Shown: positions 48,241-58,224 of the stretch, one piece after another | Layout: every line of letters begins with the position of its first letter | Numbering within the stretch: the first letter of the stretch is position 1 | Origin: Nitrospirota bacterium | GTDB taxonomy: Bacteria; UBA2233 | Length of the DNA: 64,000 nt | Direction of reading: 5' to 3' | NCBI GenBank assembly: GCA_011620345.1 | Contig: WOZJ01000057.1 | Coordinates: forward strand, 165,246 to 229,245 | Notes under the pieces: model-generated | Database searches by the model: none | What the model was told of the DNA's origin: nothing | The model's input: the letters and a program-made list of their open reading frames with translations, nothing else | Made by a program: the position numbers and the translations under genes

Positions 48241-48963
48241 ATGGCAAGACAAGGACGGGCAGCAGACAAATTTCGAGAAATAACCATTTCCACAAATGTA
48301 CTCAAATACGCCGAAGGCTCCGCGCTTATCCGGATGGGGGATACGCATGTCTTGTGCGCCGCGAGCGTCGAGGAAAAAGTCCCGCCGTTTTTGAAGGGTA
48401 CGGGGCAGGGGTGGGTTACGGCGGAGTACGCCATGTTGCCCCGTTCGAGCGCAGTAAGAAAGCCCAGAGAAATCTCCTCACTCAGAAAAGACAGCCGTGC
48501 GGTAGAGATTCAGCGTCAGATTGGAAGAGCCTTAAGGAGCATTGTAGACCTAGGAAGGCTGGGTGGAGAGCGGACGCTATGGATCGATTGCGATGTCATT
48601 CAGGCGGATGGCGGAACGCGGACTGCGAGCATCACAGGAGGGTTCGTGGCCATGTTCCTAGCGCTTAAACGGATGCAGGAGATAGGGCTCGTTCAGACGA
48701 TCCCTCTCGGCGATTTCCTCGCTGCCGTAAGCGTAGGGCTCGTAGACGGAGAGATCCTTCTAGACCTAGACTATCCGGAGGATTCAAGGGCCGATGTCGA
48801 CATGAACGTCGTGATGACTTCAAAAGGAGAAATCGTAGAGATCCTATCTACGTCCGAGCGCAAACCCCTTCCGGAGGCCATGCTCCATGAGATGCTTGGA
48901 ATGGCAAAGAAGGCCATCTTCGAGCTGATCGAAGTCCAAAAGAATGCGCTAAGCCTGCTGTGA
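48241..48963 (+). CDS. rph: Ribonuclease PH
   Basis: GQGWVTAEYAMLPRSS, RQIGRALRSIVDL, LDYPEDSRADVDMNVVM. Confidence 0.96.
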   Translation: MARQGRAADKFREITISTNVLKYAEGSALIRMGDTHVLCAASVEEKVPPFLKGTGQGWVTAEYAMLPRSSAVRKPREISSLRKDSRAVEIQRQIGRALRSIVDLGRLGGERTLWIDCDVIQADGGTRTASITGGFVAMFLALKRMQEIGLVQTIPLGDFLAAVSVGLVDGEILLDLDYPEDSRADVDMNVVMTSKGEIVEILSTSERKPLPEAMLHEMLGMAKKAIFELIEVQKNALSLL

Positions 48964-49583
48964 CTTCGTCTTGTAAGGTCCAAACGAGCCAAATTGTACT
49001 AGCCACAAAAAATTTAGGTAAATTGGCCGAGTTTACGGCTCTATTCCGAGATCATGGCCTGGATATAAAAATAGAAGGTACTCCACGGGGGCTTGAGCTT
49101 CCCAACGAAACAGGGATGAGTTACCGCGAGAACGCGAGCCTGAAGGCGGAGTGGGTAGGGCAAAGGCTACAAGCAACCAGCCTTGCAGACGATTCCGGCT
49201 TAGAAGTACAAGCACTCTCCGGCGCTCCAGGGCTGCATTCGGCCAGGTTTGGGGGGCCAAAGCTCTCGGATCCTGAAAGGGTTCAGCTACTCCTTGAGGC
49301 ATTAAGGGGGGTTCATGCCGAACGGCGGAGGGCGAGGTTTGTTTGCTGTCTGGCACTATTCCTCCCCTCTACTGGAAGCACGATCACATCCGAAGGGTTT
49401 ATCGAGGGGCGGATTCTTGAAGAGTCGAGGGGGCAGGGGGGTTTCGGTTACGACCCTGTTTTTTTTGTTCCTTTGTTGGGCAAAACGCTCGCCGAAATCT
49501 GCCCTGAAGAAAAAAACAAGTTTTCTCACCGTGCCAAAGCCTTAGAGCGCCTGCTTGCAGGCCTAAAGGGGCCGGGTGAATGA
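48960..49583 (+). CDS. rdgB: XTP/dITP diphosphatase (RdgB/HAM1)
   Basis: IVLATKNLGKLAEF, ENASLKAEWVGQRLQATSLADDSGLEVQALSGAPGLHSARF, GFGYDPVFFVPLLGKTLAE. Confidence 0.95.
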   Translation: MTSSCKVQTSQIVLATKNLGKLAEFTALFRDHGLDIKIEGTPRGLELPNETGMSYRENASLKAEWVGQRLQATSLADDSGLEVQALSGAPGLHSARFGGPKLSDPERVQLLLEALRGVHAERRRARFVCCLALFLPSTGSTITSEGFIEGRILEESRGQGGFGYDPVFFVPLLGKTLAEICPEEKNKFSHRAKALERLLAGLKGPGE

Positions 49584-49594
49584 GCGTCTAATCG

Positions 49595-49671
49595 CGGGGC
49601 GTAGCGCAGCCTGGTAGCGCACCTGCCTTGGGAGCAGGAGGCCGGAGGTTCGAATCCTCTCGCCCCGACCA
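49595..49671 (+). tRNA. tRNA-Pro (anticodon TGG)
   Basis: CGGGGCG/CGCCCCG acceptor, anticodon arm CCTGC-CTTGGGA-GCAGG, encoded CCA. Confidence 0.95.
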
Positions 49672-49860
49672 GTTCTTCTGAATATGCATTGCATATAATC
49701 AAACAGCATCCATTCTCATTTTACCTTCCGCCTTGTAGTCGATCTTGGTATACTTAACATCTGGGCTACGAAAGAGGCCGCATCCTTAAGGATGCGGCGA
49801 TTTACGGGCGATTTCTCAACGCGAACCCAAGAGACTGACCCCTACCGAGGAGGAAGCGCT

Positions 49861-52098
49861 ATGCGACTTTTGGTTGCCTCCAACAGGCTGCCCGTAACCG
49901 TAGAACGTACCAGAGACGCCTTTCATTTTAAGGAAAGCATGGGTGGGCTCGTATCGGGCCTAAGTGCTTACCTCGACTCGCTCAAGGGCAGGTTAAAGGA
50001 TGGGGAGGCGGCCGATTACACGTGGGTGGGTTGGCCTGGGACGAGCATTCCAGAGGCGCTCGAGAGCGACGTCAAATCGAAGCTGCTTCAGAATTGCCGC
50101 GCATGGCCCGTCTTTTTGCCGGAAGACCTCATGGATTCGTTCTACCACGGGTTTTGCAACAAGACAATTTGGCCTCTTTTCCATTATTTTACGCAGCATG
50201 TCTCCCTGGAGGAAGCCTGCTGGAACTCCTATCTCGAGGTCAATCGAAGGTTTTTAAGGGCCATCCTTGAGGTATATCAAGAAGGGGACATGATTTGGGT
50301 GCAGGATTACCACCTCATGCTTCTTCCGAAGCTTCTGCGCGAACAGCTAAAAACCGCGCAGATCGGCTTTTTTCTCCACATTCCCTTCCCTTCGTTTGAA
50401 ACCTTTCGTATTTTGCCGAGGAAGTGGTCGGCCCGTATTCTTGAAGGACTTTTAGGTGCCGACTTGATCGGTTTTCATACCTATAGCTACAGCCGTTATT
50501 TCTTACGGTGTGTCCTGCGCATCTTAGGCCATGAGCATCATATGGGACGCTTCATTCTCGATGACCACATCGCGGAAGTCAGGGCCTTTCCGATGGGGAT
50601 CGACTTTCGCAAATACCACGAGGCCTCCAAAAGCCCTCTTGTCGTGGAAGAAGCAACGCGCATTAAGGAAGCGATCGGAGATTACCGTATTATTCTTTCG
50701 ATCGACAGGCTTGATTACACGAAAGGCATTGCGAACCGGCTTCAAGCCTTCGAGATGTTCCTTGAGCGACACCCAAAATGGCAAAAACGGGTCGTGCTTG
50801 CAATCGTTGTGGTTCCCTCGAGGGTTGCGGTGGAACAATATTCGGACATGAAATGTAAAATCGACGAGCTCGTCGGCCGGATAAACGGCCGGTTCGGGTC
50901 GATTGGTTGGACGCCAGTGATCTACCAGTACCGCTTCCTCCCTTTTTGCCCGCTGGTTGCGCTCTACAGTGCCTCCGACGTGGCGCTCATTACGCCCTTA
51001 AGGGATGGGATGAACCTGATTGCCAAGGAGTATGTCGCTTCAAGGTCGGACAAAGAAGGCGTTTTGATCTTATCTGAAATGGCTGGAGCCTACAAAGAGC
51101 TGGCGGAGGCCTTAATTGTCAACCCAAACTCCAAGGAAGAGATCGTGGAGGCCCTACGCGAGGCCCTGGAGATGCCAAAGGCGGAGCAGCGGCGCAGAAG
51201 CGCGTTAATGCAGAATCGACTCATGCGCTACGACGTCGTCCGCTGGGCCAAAGAGTTCATCGAGAAAATCCAATCGGTCAAAGTGCTCGAGAGAAGGTTT
51301 AACTCGAGGCTTCTTTCCCCGCAGATTCAAGAAGAGCTTTTCTGCAGATACCACCAAGCAGGGAAGCGCGTGATATTTTTGGATTATGACGGCACGTTGG
51401 TTCCGTTTGCTCCGACACCCGAGGCGGCGAGGCCTACCGATGAGCTGCTTCAGCTCCTTTACCGGCTTGGGATGAACACAAAGAATGATGTTGTGATCAT
51501 TTCAGGAAGAGACAAACAAACGCTTCTTTCATGGTTTGGAAGCCTTCCTATCGGACTTGTGGCCGAGCACGGCGTATGGATTCGGGAGAAGGAGGGAGAG
51601 TTTCGTTTGATAAAGCCTCTAAACAACGCATGGAAAGCAGAAATACGCGACATTCTTGAAAAATTTGCCGATAGCTTGCCTGGTTCGTTCATCGAAGAAA
51701 AGGAATATTCTTTGGTTTGGCATTACAGGCAGGTTACAGACCTCGAGGCTGTATCCATGCTGGTTTCGGAGTTTCGAGATACGATACAAGGGTTTGCGGC
51801 AAACATGGACCTTCAGGTTTTGCCTGGAAACAAGGTGACGGAGATTCGGAATGCTGGGGTGGACAAGGGGGCTGCCGGGCTTGCGTGGATGGCCAACCAT
51901 CCCTACGATTTTACCCTTGCCATGGGAGACGACTGGACAGACGAAGACCTCTTCTCTGTGCTGCCCTCAACCGCCTTCTCGATCAAGGTAGGACTCTCCA
52001 GGGCTTACGGCTCTAGGGCGCTCTACTGCACCCAAAGCTACAAAGAGGCGCTTGAGCTTTTGCGTGGGTTGACCGAGTCCGAACTCGAAGCCCGCTGA
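49861..52098 (+). CDS. Bifunctional trehalose-6-phosphate synthase / trehalose phosphatase (OtsA-OtsB fusion)
   Basis: GT20 part (WVQDYHLMLLPKLLRE, FPMGIDF, IDRLDYTKGI, LRDGMNLIAKEY) and HAD part (FLDYDGTLVPFAP, GDDWTDEDLF). Confidence 0.95.
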   Translation: MRLLVASNRLPVTVERTRDAFHFKESMGGLVSGLSAYLDSLKGRLKDGEAADYTWVGWPGTSIPEALESDVKSKLLQNCRAWPVFLPEDLMDSFYHGFCNKTIWPLFHYFTQHVSLEEACWNSYLEVNRRFLRAILEVYQEGDMIWVQDYHLMLLPKLLREQLKTAQIGFFLHIPFPSFETFRILPRKWSARILEGLLGADLIGFHTYSYSRYFLRCVLRILGHEHHMGRFILDDHIAEVRAFPMGIDFRKYHEASKSPLVVEEATRIKEAIGDYRIILSIDRLDYTKGIANRLQAFEMFLERHPKWQKRVVLAIVVVPSRVAVEQYSDMKCKIDELVGRINGRFGSIGWTPVIYQYRFLPFCPLVALYSASDVALITPLRDGMNLIAKEYVASRSDKEGVLILSEMAGAYKELAEALIVNPNSKEEIVEALREALEMPKAEQRRRSALMQNRLMRYDVVRWAKEFIEKIQSVKVLERRFNSRLLSPQIQEELFCRYHQAGKRVIFLDYDGTLVPFAPTPEAARPTDELLQLLYRLGMNTKNDVVIISGRDKQTLLSWFGSLPIGLVAEHGVWIREKEGEFRLIKPLNNAWKAEIRDILEKFADSLPGSFIEEKEYSLVWHYRQVTDLEAVSMLVSEFRDTIQGFAANMDLQVLPGNKVTEIRNAGVDKGAAGLAWMANHPYDFTLAMGDDWTDEDLFSVLPSTAFSIKVGLSRAYGSRALYCTQSYKEALELLRGLTESELEAR

Positions 52099-52151
52099 CT
52101 TGTTTCCCCTCCTTCCGTTAAGTAAGCGCCTTTGTGTTTTTGAAAAAATAC

Positions 52152-52180
52152 TTGACTCATGAGTAATGATTTGATAATCT
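52152..52180 (+). promoter_or_regulatory. Predicted sigma70-type promoter of the rrf2-suf operon
   Basis: TTGACT, 17-nt spacer, TAATCT; 10-bp perfect palindrome ACTCATGAGT at 52155-52164 overlaps the -35/spacer. Confidence 0.6.
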
Positions 52181-52216
52181 TAAATTCAAGGGTTTTTAAG
52201 GAACAAGAGGCGTACG

Positions 52217-52708
52217 ATGAAAATTGCTCCGACATGGGAGTACGGATTGCGATGCCTTCTCCAGATTGCCAGGGCGCAAGAGGAAAAGTCCCTTAGTATT
52301 CCGCAGGTTGCTAGGGAGGAAGGCCTTAGCGTCGCTTACGTGGGCAAGTTGTTGAACAGGTTGGGCAAGGCAGGGATCATTCAAGGCCGTCGCGGAAGAC
52401 GAGGAGGGTATGTGCTGGCCAAGGATGCCGCGGCCATTTCTTTGTACGAAGTCTTCCAAGCGTTGGCGGACCCGTTATCGCGCTTTGAAGACTGCCAAAG
52501 CTACCCTGGAGCCCTACAAGAATGCATCCATATGGTTCAGAATACTTGTTCCATCCTTCCTGTCTGGAGGCGCTTGGATTTGCTTGTAAAAAGAACGCTT
52601 TCGTCCGTCACCCTCCAAGAAGTGCTCAAGGAAGGTACTGCATACGAACAAAATAGAGAATGGGTTAACGGGCAGAACTCTGCCGCCTTGTTGGTTAAGC
52701 AAGCTTAA
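52217..52708 (+). CDS. Rrf2-family transcriptional regulator (IscR/SufR-like)
   Basis: Rrf2 wHTH (YGLRCLLQIARAQ...SIPQVAREEGLSVAYVGKLLNRLGKAGIIQGRRGRRGGYVLAK) and three Cys (EDCQSYPGALQECIHMVQNTC) as likely Fe-S ligands. Confidence 0.93.
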   Translation: MKIAPTWEYGLRCLLQIARAQEEKSLSIPQVAREEGLSVAYVGKLLNRLGKAGIIQGRRGRRGGYVLAKDAAAISLYEVFQALADPLSRFEDCQSYPGALQECIHMVQNTCSILPVWRRLDLLVKRTLSSVTLQEVLKEGTAYEQNREWVNGQNSAALLVKQA

Positions 52709-52719
52709 AGGAGCTGAGA

Positions 52720-53481
52720 ATGGAAAATAAAAATATTAGTCCCCTGCTTGAAGTGCGCGACCTGCACGTAGAGGTGGAGGGAAAAGAAGTAATCAAGGGG
52801 ATAGATCTTGCCCTTTACGGGGGAGCAAAACTTGCCCTAATGGGACCGAATGGTTCAGGAAAAAGTTCACTCTCGATGGCGCTGATGGGTCATCCGGGCT
52901 ACAAAGTTAAGAGTGGATCCATCATTTTGGACGGGAATGACATTACGGGACTTTCTCCTGACAAGCGCGCCAAGGTCGGGCTATTTTTGGCGATGCAGAA
53001 TCCTGTCTCAGTCCCAGGGGTTAGCGTTGCTAACTTCTTACGGGCGATAATGAAAGCGAAACGCGGGGAAGAAGTCCCCATTCGTGAGTTTCGGGAGATG
53101 CTTGTTAAGGCTATGGGTCTTCTGGAAATGGAGCGCTCGTTCGCTAATCGCTACGTGAATGACGGGTTTTCCGGAGGGGAGAAGAAAAAATTAGAGCTGC
53201 TGCAGATGGTTCTGCTTAATCCCAAGGTAGCCGTTGTTGATGAGATAGACTCAGGCCTGGACGTTGACGCGCTAAAGATAGTGGCAGACGGGGTTAACCG
53301 GATTACAGGCGAAAATAACGCGTTCCTTCTTATCACCCATTACCGGCGAATATTGGACTACATCCGCCCGGATGGGGTGGTAGTGCTCATGGAGGGCCGC
53401 ATCGTTGCAAGCGGTGGTCCAGAGCTTATCAACCAGATCGATCGGCAGGGATACGACTGGCTATCGGCAAAAACCGCCTAA
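52720..53481 (+). CDS. sufC: Fe-S cluster assembly ATPase SufC
   Basis: Walker A MGPNGSGKSSL, FSGGEKKKLELLQM, DEIDSGLDVDALK. Confidence 0.96.
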   Translation: MENKNISPLLEVRDLHVEVEGKEVIKGIDLALYGGAKLALMGPNGSGKSSLSMALMGHPGYKVKSGSIILDGNDITGLSPDKRAKVGLFLAMQNPVSVPGVSVANFLRAIMKAKRGEEVPIREFREMLVKAMGLLEMERSFANRYVNDGFSGGEKKKLELLQMVLLNPKVAVVDEIDSGLDVDALKIVADGVNRITGENNAFLLITHYRRILDYIRPDGVVVLMEGRIVASGGPELINQIDRQGYDWLSAKTA

Positions 53482-53505
53482 CGAACGAAAACCAAGGAGC
53501 TTGCC

Positions 53506-54927
53506 ATGAGGCAGCCTGTTAAAGATATTATGGTTGGCGATGATTACGCGTCGAAATTCGGGTTTTCTTCGCCCGAAGAGTATTATTTTAGGGCCCCGAA
53601 AAAGGGCTTAAGTCACGAGCTCGTCGAGATGATGAGCAAAATGAAAAAAGAGCCGGACTGGATGCGGGAGTTCCGTCATAAGGCGTTGGATACGTTTTGG
53701 GCAAAGCCCATGCCTACCTGGGGCAATCAGGAGGCTTTAGGCAGGATCGACTTTGACGACATTTATTACTACATCAAGCCTATCGAGCAAATGGGGCAGA
53801 CCTGGGATGATGTACCCGAAGACATCAAGCACACGTTCGAACGGCTCGGGATTCCGGAAGCGGAGCGCAAGTTTTTGTCCGGAGTATCTGCTCAGTACGA
53901 GAGCGAGACGGTGTACCACTCGATTCGCGACGAAATTTCTAAACTGGGCGTCATCTTTCTCGGAATGGATTCCGGCCTCATGGAGCACGAAGACATCGTC
54001 AGAAGATTCTTTGGTACGCTAATTCCGCCGACGGACAACAAGTTTGCCGCCCTAAATAGCGCGGTATGGTCAGGGGGGTCGTTCATCTACGTGCCGCCCG
54101 GTGTGCACGTAGATATCCCTCTCCAGGCCTACTTCCGGATCAACGCTAAAAATATGGGCCAGTTCGAACGTACGTTGATCATCGCCGACAAGGGAGCACG
54201 CGTCCATTATATCGAAGGCTGTACCGCTCCCGTATACAGCTCGAGCTCGCTGCACTCCGCCGTGGTCGAACTGATTGCGCTCGAAGACGCCTACATTCGG
54301 TACACGACGATCCAGAACTGGTCCAACAACATCTACAACTTGGTGACAAAAAGGGCTATTGCTTACAAGAACGCCACGGTCGAGTGGGTGGACGGAAATA
54401 TAGGCAGCATGCTCACGATGAAATATCCTTGCGTGGTCTTGGCCGGTGAGAATGCGAGGGGAGAAATCCTTTCGGTGGCGTTCGGCGGAACCGGCCAACA
54501 TCAAGACGCTGGTGCCAAGGTCTTCCACATGGCCCCAAGGACGAGCTCGACCATTACGAGTAAGTCTATTTCGAAAGGAGGGGGGCGAACGACGTACCGT
54601 GGCTGGGTTAAAACGACGGCGAATGCCGAAGACGTCCGCGTTTCTGTCAAGTGCGATGCTTTGATTCTCGACCCGACGTCCCGCTCTGATACATACCCTA
54701 CGATGGAGATCGGCAACCCAAAGGTTCGAATTGAGCATGAAGCCTCTGTTAGCAAGCTAAGCGACGACCAGTTATTCTACTTGATGAGCCGTGGGCTTTC
54801 GGAAAACGAGTCGCGTGTTCTGATCGTGAACGGGTTTATTGAGCAGTTTGTAAAGGAGTTGCCGATGGAGTATGCCGTCGAGTTGAACCGCTTGATCGAG
54901 CTGGAGATGGAAGGGTCGGTTGGATGA
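53506..54927 (+). CDS. sufB: Fe-S cluster assembly protein SufB
   Basis: [62 protein letters not shown]. Confidence 0.96.
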   Translation: MRQPVKDIMVGDDYASKFGFSSPEEYYFRAPKKGLSHELVEMMSKMKKEPDWMREFRHKALDTFWAKPMPTWGNQEALGRIDFDDIYYYIKPIEQMGQTWDDVPEDIKHTFERLGIPEAERKFLSGVSAQYESETVYHSIRDEISKLGVIFLGMDSGLMEHEDIVRRFFGTLIPPTDNKFAALNSAVWSGGSFIYVPPGVHVDIPLQAYFRINAKNMGQFERTLIIADKGARVHYIEGCTAPVYSSSSLHSAVVELIALEDAYIRYTTIQNWSNNIYNLVTKRAIAYKNATVEWVDGNIGSMLTMKYPCVVLAGENARGEILSVAFGGTGQHQDAGAKVFHMAPRTSSTITSKSISKGGGRTTYRGWVKTTANAEDVRVSVKCDALILDPTSRSDTYPTMEIGNPKVRIEHEASVSKLSDDQLFYLMSRGLSENESRVLIVNGFIEQFVKELPMEYAVELNRLIELEMEGSVG

Positions 54928-56126
54928 ACGTTTCAATATCGCCCTTTGAGGTTGCTCAAGAGCCCGAAGGGCTAAAAAACCTTCGCTCCAAGGCCTGGAA
55001 TGTTTATACGCAGGCCCAGTTCCCAGATAGGGCAAGTACTCTTTGGCGCTTTAGCAACCCTGAGGCATTCTGGGTCATTCCCGAGAATATAAGCTCTATA
55101 CTCGAAAAGGGAAAGATTGCATACAGGCTGGAAGCTCCGAATGAGTTGCGGTTATCGGACCTCCAGGAGGCCGTCTCTAACGAATCCGTACCGGTTGGGG
55201 CGCTGGTTGGGCCTGAGTTCGGCAAGTTTGAGGCGCTCAATCTGGCCCTTTGGAAAAAAGGGGCGTACCTTCGGGTTCCAGAGGGTGTAAGGCTAGACCA
55301 GCCCGTTGTTTTAAGGAAGCACATATCAGGCGAAGGGTTGATACTGGACAGGTCTTTGATTCATGTATCCAAGGGGGCTTCTTTGACCATCGTCGAAGTT
55401 CTCGAAGGAGAGCTTGCAGGGAATGGGAATGGCTACCTGAATGCCGTGGAAGAGGTGCTTATCGAAGAAGGCGCGGCCCTTACTCTCGTTGGGATTGACC
55501 TTACTCAGGGGAAGACACGCGCATTCGTGACCGTTCGGCATTCAATAGGATCAAACGCCGAACTAAAATGGGTGCTGGCCCGCTTTGGCGAGGGGTCCAG
55601 CAAGGCAAACCTCGGGGCTCGCCTTGCTGGACGAGGGGCAAAGAGCGGAATTTACGGCGCTGTGTTTGGGTTCGGTCAGGGTAAGAGCGACATCCATACG
55701 TTTCACGATCATGCCGTGAAGCGTACGTTTAGCAACATCGACCTACGGGTGGTCTTGCAAGATCAAGCGCACAGCGCCTACACCGGCCTTATCCGTATCG
55801 ATACGGACGCTGGTTGTTCCGAAGCGTTCCAGGAAAATCGGAACTTGCTGCTCTCTGGAGGTGTGCGTGCCGAATCGATCCCGGAGCTCGAAATCTTGAC
55901 CGACGAAGTGCAATGCAAACACGGTGTAACGGTTGGGCCCGTAGAAGAAGAGCCTCTGTTTTATTTGATGAGCCGCGGAGTTCCGAGGGAGGATGCTGTT
56001 CGGCTTCTTGTTGTAGGGTTCCTTGAGCCAGTCTTAGGGCACATCCCAGGTGACTTCCGAAAGCCGCTCGATGGACTCGTAGCGAACCTCATTAATCCAG
56101 CTAGCGAGATTGAAAGCCCATTATGA
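54924..56126 (+). CDS. sufD: Fe-S cluster assembly protein SufD
   Basis: SufD-like beta-helix, C-terminal [32 protein letters not shown] overlap with sufB. Confidence 0.94.
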   Translation: MNVSISPFEVAQEPEGLKNLRSKAWNVYTQAQFPDRASTLWRFSNPEAFWVIPENISSILEKGKIAYRLEAPNELRLSDLQEAVSNESVPVGALVGPEFGKFEALNLALWKKGAYLRVPEGVRLDQPVVLRKHISGEGLILDRSLIHVSKGASLTIVEVLEGELAGNGNGYLNAVEEVLIEEGAALTLVGIDLTQGKTRAFVTVRHSIGSNAELKWVLARFGEGSSKANLGARLAGRGAKSGIYGAVFGFGQGKSDIHTFHDHAVKRTFSNIDLRVVLQDQAHSAYTGLIRIDTDAGCSEAFQENRNLLLSGGVRAESIPELEILTDEVQCKHGVTVGPVEEEPLFYLMSRGVPREDAVRLLVVGFLEPVLGHIPGDFRKPLDGLVANLINPASEIESPL

Positions 56127-57355
56127 CGACTGCCATACAAACCCTTGGGGCTTCCCTTAGGAAAGATTTTCCTATCTTTTCGAGAAAGGTGCACGGTAAG
56201 AGGGTCGTATATCTTGATAACGCGGCGACAACTCAAAAGCCTTTGTCCGTAATCGAGGCTCTTAGCCGCTACTACAGCACGATGAACGCCAACGTGCACC
56301 GTGGGATCCATACGCTCGCCGAGGAGGCAACGGGAGCCTATGAGGGGGCCAGGAAAGCTGTAGCCCGCTTTCTTGGGGCAAGACCAGAAGAAGTGGTGTT
56401 TACGAAGAACGCAACGGAAGCGATCAATTTTGTTGCGCTTGGTTGGGCAAGGCATCGCCTCAAGAGAGGAGATGCCATTGTCCTCACAGAAATGGAGCAC
56501 CACGCCAACCTGGTTCCTTGGATTCTTCTTGCCAGGGAAATAGGGCTTGAGTTGCGCTATATCCCGATTGATGCCGAGGGAAAACTTAGGTTAGAAACGC
56601 TTGCCAAGCTCATCGATCACAAAGTACGGCTGGTCGCCCTTGTCCACGCGTCCAACGTTCTCGGTACTATCAACCCGGTTGAGGCCGTTATCGAGGAGGC
56701 AAAAAAGGTCGGGGCGAAAGTTTTGGTCGATGCGGCCCAGTCGCTTCCGCATTTACGGGTGAATGTCCGGGCGTTGGATTGTGATTTTCTCGCCTTTTCG
56801 GCCCACAAGATGCTAGGGCCCACGGGCGTGGGTGTTCTATACGGCAAGATGGATGCCCTAGAGGAGACGGTGCCCGTCCTTGGTGGGGGGGAAATGATCG
56901 AACGGGTAACGTACGATTCTGTAACCTTCAACCAGATTCCGTGGAGGTTTGAAGCGGGAACTCCCAATATCGCGGATGTCATCGCCTTCTTGCCCGCGCT
57001 CGCCTACCTCGAATCGCTCGATTCAAAGACGTCGATACAGCACGAACAGAACCTTTCCCAAGCAGCGATCGAGGCGCTCGAGCGGATGGGGTTTCGGGTA
57101 TTGGGTCCGAAAGCGCCAAACGAGCGGGTAGGGGTGGTATCATGGACTTCGGAGTTTGCGCATCCGCATGATACGGCAACCATCCTCGATCAATTCGGCG
57201 TAGCCGTTCGTGCCGGACACCATTGCGCACAGCCGCTGATGCACAAGCTTGGCCTTGCGGCGACCACGCGGGCAAGCTTTTATATATATAACGATATGGA
57301 CGACGTGGAAATGTTGATCGAAGCCCTAAAGGAGGTAAGGAGCTATTTTGGATAA
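56123..57355 (+). CDS. sufS: Cysteine desulfurase SufS
   Basis: YLDNAATTQKP, NVHRGIHTLAEEATGAYEGAR, FSAHKMLGPTGVGVLYGK, RAGHHCAQPLM. Confidence 0.96.
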   Translation: MTTAIQTLGASLRKDFPIFSRKVHGKRVVYLDNAATTQKPLSVIEALSRYYSTMNANVHRGIHTLAEEATGAYEGARKAVARFLGARPEEVVFTKNATEAINFVALGWARHRLKRGDAIVLTEMEHHANLVPWILLAREIGLELRYIPIDAEGKLRLETLAKLIDHKVRLVALVHASNVLGTINPVEAVIEEAKKVGAKVLVDAAQSLPHLRVNVRALDCDFLAFSAHKMLGPTGVGVLYGKMDALEETVPVLGGGEMIERVTYDSVTFNQIPWRFEAGTPNIADVIAFLPALAYLESLDSKTSIQHEQNLSQAAIEALERMGFRVLGPKAPNERVGVVSWTSEFAHPHDTATILDQFGVAVRAGHHCAQPLMHKLGLAATTRASFYIYNDMDDVEMLIEALKEVRSYFG

Positions 57356-57896
57356 CAAGAGCATGGCCGAGCTGAATTCCCTTTACAGGGAGGTTATCCT
57401 GGACCACTTTAAATGTCCTCGCGGCAAAAAGATGATCGAGTGTCCTGACGTAACGTTCGAAGGGTACAACCCCGTCTGCGGAGACGAGGTGAAGATCGCG
57501 ATCAAGATTCAAGATGGCTTCATTCAAGACGTTGCAGTCAACTCGATAGGGTGCGCCATTTCCGTTGCGGCTGGATCCATGCTGGCAGAACTTTTGCCCG
57601 GGAAAAGCCTTGCGGAAGCGGAGGAGCTAGGGAAAGCCTTCGAGGGTCTCCTCAAAGGAGAGATCGAGGGACTTCCGGAAGATATTGGCGATCTGGAGTC
57701 TTTAGAGGGGGTTAGCCGCTTTCCCGTTCGTGTCAAGTGTGCGATGTTGGCCTGGAAAACGATCCAGCATGCCGTTGGGCTCTTAAAAGAAGGCACACCA
57801 TCCAAAGAGCGCATATCGACCGAAGACGCAACGACGGAAGCTTCGCGCAGCGAAGCCGGGGCGGAGAAACACAACGGAGCAAACCACGTATGCTAA
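57348..57896 (+). CDS. sufU: Fe-S scaffold SufU/NifU-like
   Basis: YREVILDHFKCPRGKK, YNPVCGDEVKI, GCAISVAAGSML, RVKCAMLAWKT. Confidence 0.93.
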   Translation: MDNKSMAELNSLYREVILDHFKCPRGKKMIECPDVTFEGYNPVCGDEVKIAIKIQDGFIQDVAVNSIGCAISVAAGSMLAELLPGKSLAEAEELGKAFEGLLKGEIEGLPEDIGDLESLEGVSRFPVRVKCAMLAWKTIQHAVGLLKEGTPSKERISTEDATTEASRSEAGAEKHNGANHVC

Positions 57897-58219
57897 CTCC
57901 TGATGCCGTCAAGGAGGCTTTGAGGCCGGTTGTTGACCCTGAAATTGGGTTCTCGATCGTTGATTTGGGCCTGGTTTACGGTGTTAACGTGAGCGATGAC
58001 GGGCTCGTGAGCGTCGATTTGACCCTCACGAGCCCGATGTGTCCGCTCGGTCCTCAACTGATGCAAGCGGTTGAAGCGGTCGTTTCGAGCCTAGAAGGGG
58101 TAAAAGAGGCGCAGGTCCGGCTTGTTTGGAATCCCCCGTGGGATCCTAAGAAGCATGCGAGTGAGGACGTGAAGGCTATGCTGGGCATCTGGGATCTCGA
58201 TGAAGAGGACGGCTTTTAG
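57890..58219 (+). CDS. SufT/MIP18-family protein
   Basis: DUF59-like VVDPEIGFSIVDLGLVYGVNV...TSPMCPLGPQL; last gene of the suf run. Confidence 0.88.
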   Translation: MLTPDAVKEALRPVVDPEIGFSIVDLGLVYGVNVSDDGLVSVDLTLTSPMCPLGPQLMQAVEAVVSSLEGVKEAQVRLVWNPPWDPKKHASEDVKAMLGIWDLDEEDGF

Positions 58220-58224
58220 GTTTC

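Noticed and set aside
49778-49797. 20-bp palindrome ccgcatccttaaggatgcgg upstream of otsA-otsB considered as a riboswitch
   Set aside because: A single simple hairpin without surrounding conserved aptamer structure; could equally be a tRNA/rdgB transcript end or a leader hairpin.
54070-54738. 222-aa minus-strand ORF antisense to sufB
   Set aside because: Shadow of the conserved sufB frame.
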